A DNA stretch of 64,000 nucleotides from assembly GCF_900106645.1 (NCBI RefSeq), contig NZ_FNMV01000009.1:1-64000 (forward strand), written 5' to 3'. The notes under the pieces were generated by a model. It searched no databases, was not told the origin of the DNA, and saw nothing but the letters and a program-made list of their open reading frames with translations. This document shows, one piece after another, positions 36,382 through 45,081 of the stretch. Position 1 is the first letter of the stretch, and the number at the start of each line of letters is the position of its first letter. The position numbers were made by a program, and so were the translations under genes. Source of the DNA: Flavobacterium degerlachei. Lineage in GTDB: Bacteria; Bacteroidota; Bacteroidia; Flavobacteriales; Flavobacteriaceae.

Positions 36382-38953
36382 CAGAATTATTTTTGTCTGT
36401 GGCTAAAAATGAAAGTTGCATCACTGAATGATTAAAATATAAACTTGATAAGCTACTAGTTACCGATGAAATTAGTTCAGAAACGGTGTTGATAGTACTA
36501 TCTAATGTCTCTCTAAAATTATTTTCGTCAGCTTGTTCTAATTTCTCAGGGTCAATTAATTTAATTATTGTGCTTGCTTCTAGCACTTTCTTTTCAGCGA
36601 TACTCAATTGGTTGAGCTCTGATTTCTTTGGCAAATTAGAAATGTTATAAGCAAGCGTATCTAAAATATAAGCAAGTGTGTAAGGCGAGTTTTTTTCTAG
36701 AAATAGCATATTTAGAACAGTAACTAAATTTAATTGCGATTTGTAATTACTTCGATATTGTGCTAATAAGTTATGATTTTCTAAAACAGATTCTAATAAT
36801 AGCTGTTCTACCTCTTCACTTCTTTTAAAACAAAATAAAGTTTGAATGACTGAAACAAGCGATAAAAATCGTTCAATATTTTTTCCGGCCTCAAACAAAT
36901 AAAAACCATTTTCTCGCGGTAATGTTTCGTAAGTGTTTCCGTAAAACGCCATTAGTCTTATGTATAATTTATCTAGACCGTGAGTTGTTTGGCTAATCTT
37001 TTGTTCGTCAGACGCTTTCAAACTTACTAAACTTTCTTCTATTAAATAGATAATTCCTTTAGTATCATTATTCCATTTTTCACTAATATGATTGATTGTA
37101 TATAAAAGCGACTGAACATTATAACTTAGCGACCCTTCCTTTTTTGCATCTTTAATCAAAGGAATCAACTCTGCCAAGGGTTTTTCAAAAGCTGCTTCAT
37201 CTTCCTCTCCTTCTTCACCTACAAAGCCAGGATAAGTTTGTGTAAGATGGGTAACTGCTTTAAGTAATACAACTAAAAACTCAGGTTGCTTTTTTCCATG
37301 ACTACTTACATTTTCATTCAATCGATTAAAAATTATTTTCAAGAAACTAGTTAACACCAATGTTCTTTCAGATAACCTTCCAACCCAAAATAAATTTTCA
37401 GCATTTCTACTCGTCAAAGCCGTACTCATAGAAATCTGATTCGTTTTTTTAATTTCTATAATATCATCTTGCTGCTCTTTTGGCTCTTCTAATTCTTCCA
37501 GATTATCAGAAATAATCCAGGTATCTTTTGAAATCCCTCCAAATTGATTCGAAATTTGAAATTTATCTTCTACAACTGAACTACGAGTAAGACCACCTTT
37601 CATTACTTTATAATTGCTCCCATCAGAAATTAAAAAAGCCCGAATTACAGCTAGTCGTGGCAGAATTTTGCCATCGATTAAAGAAGGCGTAGTGGACAAA
37701 CTTACTTCTTCTTGCGCCACGTACTCCTTTGGATTACTCAAAATAGTAGCTTTGAGTTCCTTTAATTGTTCTTTATTTAATTTTCTTCCGTAAACAGATT
37801 TAAAACCTAAGTCTCTATTGGTTTTCTTTATAATTAATTTGGGTAAATTATTCAGAACATAAGTTAACTCTTTAGTTTGACCGCACCACCAAGTAGCGGT
37901 AGAATTCATGATTAGCGGCTCTTTCAATAAAAACTTACAAGCATTTTGAATAAATGCCATAAGCCCATGATTTTCTAAAACTGAAATTCCCGGAGGATTA
38001 ATAACAGCCACATTTCCTAAGCGCATTACTTGTAATAGTCCCGGAATTCCAAGTAGTGAATTTTTATTAAGTTCTAACGGATCGCACCACTGATCATCAA
38101 TACGCTTAATGATTACATCCACTCGCTCTAACTGGTCAATTGTCTTTAACCAAACGTACCCTTCACGAACCAGTAAATCACTTCCTTCAACTAGCTTAAA
38201 TCCTAAATAGGAAGAAAGATAAACATGTTCAAAATAGGTTTCGTTTCCTGCTCCTGGAGATAAGAAAACCACATTTGGATTTTCAGCATTATTACCCAAT
38301 TTCCCCACTGTTTTTTGCAATTCAATAAAATATGGACCTAACTTACCACGATGAATATTTTTATTAAGTTGCGGAAAAACATTTGCCATAACAATTCTAT
38401 TCTCAAGAGCATATCCTGATCCTGAAGGTGATTGAACGCGATTATCCAATAACCACATTTTGCCATCCGGACCTCTCGCAATATCACACGCTAAAAGTGA
38501 AAGCTGGTGAAATTCGCTATGCTGTATATCAAAACAAGGTCTTAAAAAACCTGAATTATTAAAAACTAATTCTGCGGGAATAATATTATTTTTAATTAAT
38601 AGCTGCTCCCCATAAATATCCTTGTAAATCAAATCCAATAAATTAGCTCTTTGAATAAGTCCCTTTTCAATTGTAGCCCATTCAGATTGATGAATTACAA
38701 AAGGTATAGGGTCTAATTTCCATGGACGAACTAATTCGTTCTCTGAGTCATAAACATTATAAGTAACACCGTTTTCCTTGAGTTTATTGATAATTTCCTC
38801 ATTTCTAATCCCTAATTCATCTAGCCCTACAGCTTCTAAAGTAGCAAAAATAGTTGCCCAATACGATTTTACTTCGCCACTTTTATTAATAACCTCATCA
38901 TATGAACTTATTGTTTTTTTATAGGAATCTAAAAAAGATATAGGTGTATTCAT
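36371..38953 (-). CDS. Circularly permuted ATP-grasp fused to alpha-E domain
   Basis: The 860-residue protein has two parts. Residues 1-480 match the circularly permuted ATP-grasp family (DUF404/DUF407), with IARGPDGKMWLLDNRVQSPSG, VVFLSPGAGNETYFEHVYLS and NPPGISVLENHGLMAFI; these enzymes are predicted to form amide or peptide bonds using ATP. Residues 515-845 form an all-helical alpha-E domain (DUF403; start SRNAENLFWVGRLSERT). In many genomes the two are separate neighbours; here they are fused. The product of the reaction is unknown. It is divergent from the 280-residue transglutaminase and upstream of the 289-residue one. Confidence 0.88.
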   Translation of the reverse strand: MNTPISFLDSYKKTISSYDEVINKSGEVKSYWATIFATLEAVGLDELGIRNEEIINKLKENGVTYNVYDSENELVRPWKLDPIPFVIHQSEWATIEKGLIQRANLLDLIYKDIYGEQLLIKNNIIPAELVFNNSGFLRPCFDIQHSEFHQLSLLACDIARGPDGKMWLLDNRVQSPSGSGYALENRIVMANVFPQLNKNIHRGKLGPYFIELQKTVGKLGNNAENPNVVFLSPGAGNETYFEHVYLSSYLGFKLVEGSDLLVREGYVWLKTIDQLERVDVIIKRIDDQWCDPLELNKNSLLGIPGLLQVMRLGNVAVINPPGISVLENHGLMAFIQNACKFLLKEPLIMNSTATWWCGQTKELTYVLNNLPKLIIKKTNRDLGFKSVYGRKLNKEQLKELKATILSNPKEYVAQEEVSLSTTPSLIDGKILPRLAVIRAFLISDGSNYKVMKGGLTRSSVVEDKFQISNQFGGISKDTWIISDNLEELEEPKEQQDDIIEIKKTNQISMSTALTSRNAENLFWVGRLSERTLVLTSFLKIIFNRLNENVSSHGKKQPEFLVVLLKAVTHLTQTYPGFVGEEGEEDEAAFEKPLAELIPLIKDAKKEGSLSYNVQSLLYTINHISEKWNNDTKGIIYLIEESLVSLKASDEQKISQTTHGLDKLYIRLMAFYGNTYETLPRENGFYLFEAGKNIERFLSLVSVIQTLFCFKRSEEVEQLLLESVLENHNLLAQYRSNYKSQLNLVTVLNMLFLEKNSPYTLAYILDTLAYNISNLPKKSELNQLSIAEKKVLEASTIIKLIDPEKLEQADENNFRETLDSTINTVSELISSVTSSLSSLYFNHSVMQLSFLATDKNNSDEI

Positions 38954-39024
38954 GCATAGTTTTTGTAAGGCGCGAATTTACAGCTTTTTTTAACAAATTC
39001 ATCATGTTATATTCTAATATACAG

Positions 39025-39032
39025 TACTTTTG
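39025..39032 (+). promoter_or_regulatory. -7 element (TACTTTTG) of the 280-residue transglutaminase gene
   Basis: TACTTTTG ends four bases before the chosen ATG. The predicted start site is at or next to the ATG, which suggests a leaderless transcript. Confidence 0.5.
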
Positions 39033-39036
39033 TCTA

Positions 39037-39879
39037 ATGAGTTTTAGAATCAAAGCAGACCTTTTCTACGATGTATATGCTTCAAGCACATGCATTTTTA
39101 ACATTCAAGCATTAGGAAATTCTTACAATCAAAAAATTATTTCAGAATCTCTTGAAGTAGCACCTAACTTGCCTTTTAAACAGTTCTCTTTACCAGATTC
39201 AAAAATCAGGTTCATTACAGTTCAAGCCAATGAATTTGTACCCTTTCAGATATGTTACCAAGGAGAAATAGAGGTTAAATTCAAAACCATTAGCAAAAAA
39301 TCGCTTTTTAAAAACACTTCTATTTTTGAATTAGACAATAAAATAGTACCTTATTTGTCCCCAAGCAGACTTTGCCCTTCTGACAAATTAATGAAATTAG
39401 CGTTTAAACTTTTTGGATATTTACAATCGGATATTGAAAAAGCAGTTGCTGTAAATGAATGGATATTTAACAATGTTGATTACGTACCAGGGACAACTGA
39501 TGCAAGCACATCCGCTTATGATACACTGAACCAACGGGAAGGTGTTTGTAAAGATTTTGCTCATCTTGGCATTGCTCTTTGTAGAGCTTTAAACATTCCT
39601 GCAAGATATTTTACATGTTACGCAACAAATATTAATCCGCCAGATATTCATGCTTGTTTTGAGGTTTATATAGGCGGACAATGGATTATTTTTGATCCCA
39701 CTCGCTTATCAAATTTAAGTAGTTTAGTTAAAATTGCTCATGGAAAAGACGGTTCAGAAGTTGCAGTTGCAAGTCTTTTCGGAAATGCTTCTTGTACCTA
39801 TATGAATATTGAGTGTGAAAATTTGAATGGGGATTTAAATCCTGTTTATTCTTCTGATGATTTTTTTATTTCTTATTGA
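39037..39879 (+). CDS. Transglutaminase-like family protein, 280 aa
   Basis: This is a second stand-alone transglutaminase-like protein. The first 110 residues form the beta-rich N-terminal domain; the core has C171 (GVCKDFAHLG), H205 (IHACFEVY) and D220 (FDPTR), a complete triad. The frame is open back to 38944, but that stretch overlaps the divergent gene and contains a promoter element, so ATG 39037 (MSFRIKADLFYD) was chosen. It shares low overall similarity with the 289-residue paralogue, so the two may act on different substrates. It lies in the amidoligase cluster; the long DUF2126 gene starts 135 bases downstream. Confidence 0.87.
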   Translation: MSFRIKADLFYDVYASSTCIFNIQALGNSYNQKIISESLEVAPNLPFKQFSLPDSKIRFITVQANEFVPFQICYQGEIEVKFKTISKKSLFKNTSIFELDNKIVPYLSPSRLCPSDKLMKLAFKLFGYLQSDIEKAVAVNEWIFNNVDYVPGTTDASTSAYDTLNQREGVCKDFAHLGIALCRALNIPARYFTCYATNINPPDIHACFEVYIGGQWIIFDPTRLSNLSSLVKIAHGKDGSEVAVASLFGNASCTYMNIECENLNGDLNPVYSSDDFFISY

Positions 39880-40014
39880 AAAGAACTTTATTTAAATTAT
39901 CCATAAATTTTCATCCCCTAAATTCTCATTATCCTATATATTTTTTTATTTTATGAAAACGTATATTAATAACATATTTTTTAATTAAATTGTCAAAAAC
40001 AAAATACTTAAATC

Positions 40015-43000
40015 ATGGCTGTTAAAATAGCGCTTTCCCACAAAACAACTTATACGTTTGACCATAGTGTTAAGTTATTTCCACATGTTTTTAGGCTACG
40101 TCCTGCAGCACATTCTAGAACAGCTATAGAAGGCTATACTTTTAAAATATCTCCTGAAAATCATTTTATAAACTGGCAACAAGATCCTTTTGGTAATTAT
40201 CAAGCCCGTATCGTCTTTCCTGAAAAAATAAAAGAGTTAAAGGTTGAAGTCGAAGTAATTGCAAAATTGCAAGTTATTAACCCATTTGATTATTTTGTAG
40301 AAGAATATGCAGAGGAATTTCCCTTTACATATGATCAAATGCTTCAGCAAGAATTAACTGCTTATCTAAAATTAAGCGAAGAAAGCCCTATTTTTCAAAA
40401 ATTTATGGACGGTTTAAAAGTAAACAAATCATTACCAACTAATGATTTTTTGGTCTTTATCAATCAAGCCGTTTACAAAGAACTTAGTTATAATTTACGA
40501 ATGGAAGTTGGGGTACAAACGCCCGAAGAAACTTTACGTATCAAGAGTGGATCATGCAGAGATTTTGCGTGGTTATTAATCCATGTTTTACGTCACTTTG
40601 GATTAGCAGCACGATTTGTCTCTGGATATATTGTACAATTAGCTCCAGATATCAAATCTCTTGACGGACCTTCTGGGCCTGAAAAAGATTTTACAGATTT
40701 ACACGCTTGGGTTGAAGTTTATTTACCCGGTGCTGGATGGATTGGACTTGATCCAACTTCTGGCCTTTTTGCCAGCGAAGGACATATCCCATTGTGTTGC
40801 ACCCCGCATTATGAAAGCGCAGCCCCTGTAACTGGCGCCACAGAAAAATGTGAAGTTAGCTTTGATTTTGAAAACACAGTAACCCGTATACATGAAGATC
40901 CACGCGTAACAAAGCCCTATTCTGACAAGCAATGGGAAGATATTATGCAAGTAGGAAATGATGTTGAAAAGGATTTAATTGAGGGCGATGTACGCTTAAC
41001 CATGGGTGGAGAACCCACTTTTGTTTCAATTGATGATTTTGAAGGCGCTGAATGGAACACTGCTGCAGACGGCCCACTGAAACGAAAGTTAGCTTATGAT
41101 TTAGCACTTCGTTTAAAACAGCGATTTGCCCACGGAGGCTTTATCCATTTTGGACAAGGAAAATGGTATCCTGGCGAATTATTCCCTCGTTGGCAATATG
41201 CATTATACTGGAGAAAAGACGGATTGCCGTTATGGAAAAACGATGCTTTAGTAGCAAAAGAAGGAGATACAAAATTCAGCTTTCATGATGCTGAGAAATT
41301 TGCAACGGAACTTACTAAACATTTAGGAATTGACCCTAAAAACGTAACGCCAACTTATGAAGACCCGATTTATTGGGCTTTAGAAGAAGGAAAGCTTCCT
41401 GTAAACATAGACCCATTAAAAGTAAATTTAAAAGATTCTGTAGAAAGACATAAGCTAGCGATGCTTTTAGAAAAAGGCTTGAATAATCCAGCAGGATTTG
41501 TTCTACCAATAAGAAAGGACCATGTTGCTGATAATTGGGAAAGCTGCGCTTGGGAATTTAGAAGAGGAAATTGTTTTTTAGTTCCCGGTAACTCCCCAAT
41601 TGGATTGCGTTTACCATTAGACTCGCTTCCAAAGACTTCTAAAAATAAGAGAGAAATTGTTGTAGACAGAAGCTTATTTGAAGATTTACCCGCTTTAGGT
41701 GATTATGATGAGAAAGTAAAAAAACGTTACGGAACTATTTCGAAACTATTTGAAGCAGCAAAAAGAGTTTTATCCAAAAAAGAAGAGAAGCAGAAAAAGA
41801 GCGAAGAAAAAGACGAAACAGTATTTGAAGTTGATACTTTTATTACAGCAATGTGTATAGAAGAACGTGATGGAATGCTATATGTTTTTCTACCGCCAAC
41901 CGATTATTTAGAAGATTATATCGACTTAATTACTTCAATAGAAATTACGGCAGAAAAATTACAAATGCCAGTACGAATTGAAGGTTACCAACCTAAAACC
42001 GATTATAGAGTTGAGAAAATGATGGTTACTCCAGATCCTGGTGTAATTGAAGTGAATGTGCATCCCGCAAAAACGTGGCAAGAAATAGTTGATAACACTT
42101 CTGCTTTATATGAAGAGGCTTTTTTATGTCGTTTAGGAACAGATAAATTCATGGTTGATGGCCGTCATACCGGAACTGGTGGAGGAAATCACGTAACATT
42201 AGGAGCTGAAAAGCCCGAAGACAGTCCGCTATTAAGAAGACCTGACTTATTGCGAAGCTTAATAACTTATTGGCAACACCATCCCGTTTTAAGCTATTTA
42301 TTCGCAGGCCCTTTTATTGGGCCTACGAGTCAAGCACCTCGAATAGATGAAGGAAGAGATGAGAAGCTATACGAAATGGAAATTGCCTTTGAACAAATTC
42401 CAAAAGACAAAGAAGTGCCATTTTGGATGGTCGATCGAATTTTTAGAAATTTATTGACTGACATCACGGGAAACACACATAGAACTGAATTTTGTATCGA
42501 TAAATTATATTCGCCAGATTCATCAACGGGAAGATTGGGTATTTTAGAATTACGTGCTTTTGATATGCCACCACACAAACATATGAATTTAGTTCAAAAT
42601 TTATTAGTTCGTGCATTAGTCGCTAAATTCTGGAAAGAACCTTACGAGAAAAAATTAATTCGTTGGGGAACTGAGTTACATGATAAATTTTTACTACCTC
42701 ATTTTGCCTATTTAGATATGATTGACGTGGTAAACGATCTAAAAGATTCTGGATATAACTTTGATATTTCTTGGTTTGATCCATTTTTCGAATTTAGATT
42801 CCCACATCATGGTAATGTTACGATTGATAATGTTCAATTAGAAATCCGATTAGGAATAGAGCCTTGGCACGTACTTGGAGAAGAACTTTCTAGTACGGGA
42901 ACTTCACGATTTGTAGATTCTTCATTAGAACGTTTGCAAGTAAAAGTTTCTGGAATTGTACCAGACCGTCATATATTATTATGCAAAGGATGTAGAATTC

Positions 43001-43437
43001 CATTAAGGAGCACAGGAACAAAAGGAGAGTACGTAGCTGGAATTCGCTACAAAGCCTGGAATCCACCATCCGCATTGCATCCAAATATTGGTATTGATGT
43101 ACCGTTAGTTTTTGACTTAGTTGACACTTGGAATAATAAAGTTATTGGTGGTTGTACTTATTTTGTCAATCATCCTGGAGGAAGAAGTTTTGACACCTAC
43201 CCAATAAATAGCTTTGAAGCAGAATCAAGAAAAATGAGCCGTTTTTGGGATTTTGGTCACACACCTTCTACGACTATTTCAGAAATAGGAACAGAAGCAA
43301 TATCAAATCAAGCTGCGACTTCTAGATTTTTAGTAGAATCTAAATCGGAACTCAAACCTGATACTCCTATAGAACTTATCAATCCTGAATACCCTTACAC
43401 ATTAGATTTAAGGCATTACTGGAAAGCAAAGAAATAG
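40015..43437 (+). CDS. Transglutaminase fused to putative amidoligase (DUF2126)
   Basis: Residues 1-270 form a transglutaminase unit of the same type as its neighbours (N-terminal beta domain, then C181 in GSCRDFAW, H230 in LHAWVEVY and D246 in LDPTSG). From about residue 300 to the end is DUF2126, described as a putative amidoligase related to the glutamine synthetase/COOH-NH2 ligase fold; conserved-looking blocks are DVRLTMGGEPTFVSIDD, FGQGKWYPGELFPRW, DGRHTGTGGGNHVTLG and RTEFCIDKLYSPDS. The middle (about 590-615) is Lys/Glu-rich and probably a linker. The length of 1140 residues is normal for this fusion. It may ligate an amino acid or peptide to a substrate and trim it with the fused protease; the product is unknown. 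Confidence 0.88.
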   Translation: MAVKIALSHKTTYTFDHSVKLFPHVFRLRPAAHSRTAIEGYTFKISPENHFINWQQDPFGNYQARIVFPEKIKELKVEVEVIAKLQVINPFDYFVEEYAEEFPFTYDQMLQQELTAYLKLSEESPIFQKFMDGLKVNKSLPTNDFLVFINQAVYKELSYNLRMEVGVQTPEETLRIKSGSCRDFAWLLIHVLRHFGLAARFVSGYIVQLAPDIKSLDGPSGPEKDFTDLHAWVEVYLPGAGWIGLDPTSGLFASEGHIPLCCTPHYESAAPVTGATEKCEVSFDFENTVTRIHEDPRVTKPYSDKQWEDIMQVGNDVEKDLIEGDVRLTMGGEPTFVSIDDFEGAEWNTAADGPLKRKLAYDLALRLKQRFAHGGFIHFGQGKWYPGELFPRWQYALYWRKDGLPLWKNDALVAKEGDTKFSFHDAEKFATELTKHLGIDPKNVTPTYEDPIYWALEEGKLPVNIDPLKVNLKDSVERHKLAMLLEKGLNNPAGFVLPIRKDHVADNWESCAWEFRRGNCFLVPGNSPIGLRLPLDSLPKTSKNKREIVVDRSLFEDLPALGDYDEKVKKRYGTISKLFEAAKRVLSKKEEKQKKSEEKDETVFEVDTFITAMCIEERDGMLYVFLPPTDYLEDYIDLITSIEITAEKLQMPVRIEGYQPKTDYRVEKMMVTPDPGVIEVNVHPAKTWQEIVDNTSALYEEAFLCRLGTDKFMVDGRHTGTGGGNHVTLGAEKPEDSPLLRRPDLLRSLITYWQHHPVLSYLFAGPFIGPTSQAPRIDEGRDEKLYEMEIAFEQIPKDKEVPFWMVDRIFRNLLTDITGNTHRTEFCIDKLYSPDSSTGRLGILELRAFDMPPHKHMNLVQNLLVRALVAKFWKEPYEKKLIRWGTELHDKFLLPHFAYLDMIDVVNDLKDSGYNFDISWFDPFFEFRFPHHGNVTIDNVQLEIRLGIEPWHVLGEELSSTGTSRFVDSSLERLQVKVSGIVPDRHILLCKGCRIPLRSTGTKGEYVAGIRYKAWNPPSALHPNIGIDVPLVFDLVDTWNNKVIGGCTYFVNHPGGRSFDTYPINSFEAESRKMSRFWDFGHTPSTTISEIGTEAISNQAATSRFLVESKSELKPDTPIELINPEYPYTLDLRHYWKAKK

Positions 43438-43464
43438 ATAATTAAAACACTTCAATTGTGTGAG

Positions 43465-43530
43465 AATCTGCAAATATTTAAAAAAATCTAACTTAAGATG
43501 CTTTAAAATATTTGCAGATTTTTAATTTTT
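43465..43530 (+). terminator. Terminator after the DUF2126 gene
   Basis: AATCTGCAAATATTT (43465-43479) pairs perfectly with AAATATTTGCAGATT (43506-43520), followed by TTTAATTTTT. The 26-base loop is long. Confidence 0.7.
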
Positions 43531-43546
43531 ATAAGAATCAACAAAC

Positions 43547-43990
43547 CTATCTACTTAGCTTTTGATAATAAAATGCAGGGATAAACAGCAGTATGAATAT
43601 GGGTTGAATAAGAAACCTTCGAACATAAAAAAGCATCATATTATTATGCTCGCCGTATATAGAGATTGTAGCATAGAAAGAAAAAACCAGAAGAGCGAAG
43701 AAAACAACATACAAAAACGAGGCAAATTTAACCATTCCAATATCTTTAAAAAGAATAAAGATCAATCCTAATGACAGCACCATATTTAAACCGTAACGAA
43801 ACAGCAGGCTGAGGAATAAGCGGAAAGAATTATAAATCGGCAATGGCAAATCATTAAAATCACTTTTGAAGTAATTCAAAAATGGATCATAAAACAAGTT
43901 GTCTTCATAAACCCGTATCAGGACAAATGAAAGAACAAACAACAGTACTATAAAAAATCTAAATTTATGAGTCAGTAGTATTCTTAGCAT
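43547..43990 (-). CDS. Exosortase F-associated membrane protein
   Basis: This 147-residue protein has about four hydrophobic helices and the motif RVYEDNLFYDPFLNYFKSDF between helix 1 and helix 2, which matches the small protein found beside XrtF in flavobacteria. Its start overlaps the end of the exosortase gene by 26 bases, so the two are co-translated. It probably assembles with XrtF in the inner membrane; its exact role is not known. Family placement rests mainly on the layout and the motif. Confidence 0.8.
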   Translation of the reverse strand: MLRILLTHKFRFFIVLLFVLSFVLIRVYEDNLFYDPFLNYFKSDFNDLPLPIYNSFRLFLSLLFRYGLNMVLSLGLIFILFKDIGMVKFASFLYVVFFALLVFSFYATISIYGEHNNMMLFYVRRFLIQPIFILLFIPAFYYQKLSR

Positions 43991-44516
43991 ACAATGAAAA
44001 TTTATTAACCCAAATCACCCACAGAATAAAAACAACACCATATATGAATAGCGGGAAAAACACTCCGTGCAGCAATGTTTGCTGCTTTGGAAAAAGATAT
44101 ATCAATACACACAGAATGGCAATGCGAGCTACATTTAATATATAAATAATCAGGCTTCCGCCCAAAATAAAAAACACAGTAGACTTTATTCTGCCCGAAA
44201 ATGAAACCACAAACGAAATAAACAAAATAATTATACTAATAGCATTACAGCCCTCTATCATTTTGGCAACATATTGCTGATTGTACATCAATCTAATAAA
44301 AGGCTCGGAATCAAATTTTAAAATATCAGCATCCGCATTAAATAATATCAAAAGTTGTTTTGTGTTTTCGGCTACGAATTCAGTTATTGAATCAATGTTA
44401 TCCTCTTCGTAACTCTCCAAAAATCCTTGATAAATAAACGCCAGAATAATATATGTCAAAAAAAACTTGGCTAGAAAAAGTAAAAAAGGTTTGTACTGAA
44501 TAAAATATTTTTTCAA
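43965..44516 (-). CDS. xrtF: Exosortase family protein XrtF
   Basis: Exosortases are polytopic inner-membrane transpeptidases/proteases that cleave proteins with a short C-terminal sorting tail. The catalytic triad is visible as C90 (IEGCNAIS), R131 (NVARIAIL) and H150 (LLHGVFFP), at the positions seen in EpsH/XrtA-type enzymes. Length is 183 residues with several membrane helices. The only possible start is the TTG at 44516, because a TAG lies two codons upstream and the next ATG is far inside. No protein with a recognisable exosortase sorting tail is seen in this window, so its substrate is elsewhere. Confidence 0.88.
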   Translation of the reverse strand: MKKYFIQYKPFLLFLAKFFLTYIILAFIYQGFLESYEEDNIDSITEFVAENTKQLLILFNADADILKFDSEPFIRLMYNQQYVAKMIEGCNAISIIILFISFVVSFSGRIKSTVFFILGGSLIIYILNVARIAILCVLIYLFPKQQTLLHGVFFPLFIYGVVFILWVIWVNKFSLYAKNTTDS

Positions 44517-44532
44517 AGTCTATTTTTTTTAA

Positions 44533-44540
44533 CAAATTTA
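44533..44540 (-). promoter_or_regulatory. -7 element (TAAATTTG) of the xrtF operon
   Basis: The minus strand reads TAAATTTG, a full match to TAnnTTTG, about 17 bases upstream of the TTG start codon. Confidence 0.5.
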
Positions 44541-44565
44541 TATAATTTTTAAAAGAGACTTTAAA

Positions 44566-44573
44566 TACTTTTG
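44566..44573 (+). promoter_or_regulatory. -7 element (TACTTTTG) of the GAF protein gene
   Basis: TACTTTTG matches the consensus; the start site would be near 44578, giving a leader of about 14 bases. Confidence 0.5.
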
Positions 44574-44591
44574 TATTAAAACATAAAAAAC

Positions 44592-45047
44592 ATGACATTT
44601 CAGGAATTACAACCACAAGTAACTGCAATTACAATAAGTACAACCCTTTCAAGAGATGAAAAGCTTTTAGCTGTTTGCCAATTGTTACAGGACAATATAG
44701 ACTATTACAACTGGGTTGGGTTTTATTTCGCAAACCAAGAAACCCAAACACTTCATTTAGGACCGTATGTAGGAGCAGAAACAGACCATACTGTAATCCC
44801 TTTTGGTAAAGGAATTTGTGGACAAGTAGCAGTTTCTAATGACAACTTTGTCGTTCCAGATGTCGCAGCTCAAGATAATTATATCGCCTGCAGTTTCACT
44901 GTAAAGTCAGAAATTGTAGTTCCACTGTTTGTAAACGGAGAGAACATTGGCCAAATAGATATCGACAGCCATGTGATTGATCCTTTCACTGACGCTGACG
45001 AACGCTTTTTGGAATTTGTAAATAAAGAAATTACAAAGTTGTACTAA
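44592..45047 (+). CDS. GAF-domain protein, free methionine-(R)-sulfoxide reductase-like
   Basis: The 151-residue single GAF domain matches the fRMsr (MsrC) family, cytoplasmic enzymes that reduce free methionine-R-sulfoxide. The family blocks YYNWVGFYFA, GPYVGAE, GKGICGQVA and SEIVVPLFVNGENIGQIDIDS are all present. Two of the cysteines of the E. coli enzyme align, C76 (GKGICG) and C100 (YIAC), 24 residues apart; the third position, ten residues before C76, is H66 instead of Cys. The catalytic and one resolving Cys are thus kept, so activity remains plausible. It is divergent from xrtF. Confidence 0.82.
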   Translation: MTFQELQPQVTAITISTTLSRDEKLLAVCQLLQDNIDYYNWVGFYFANQETQTLHLGPYVGAETDHTVIPFGKGICGQVAVSNDNFVVPDVAAQDNYIACSFTVKSEIVVPLFVNGENIGQIDIDSHVIDPFTDADERFLEFVNKEITKLY

Positions 45048-45081
45048 TAGTATTACATTTATTTTTCTATTACAAACATTT

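Noticed and set aside
34568..43437. Anbu-type proteasome homologue expected with the amidoligase cluster
   Set aside because: All genes in and around the cluster were accounted for; none has an Ntn-hydrolase N-terminus.
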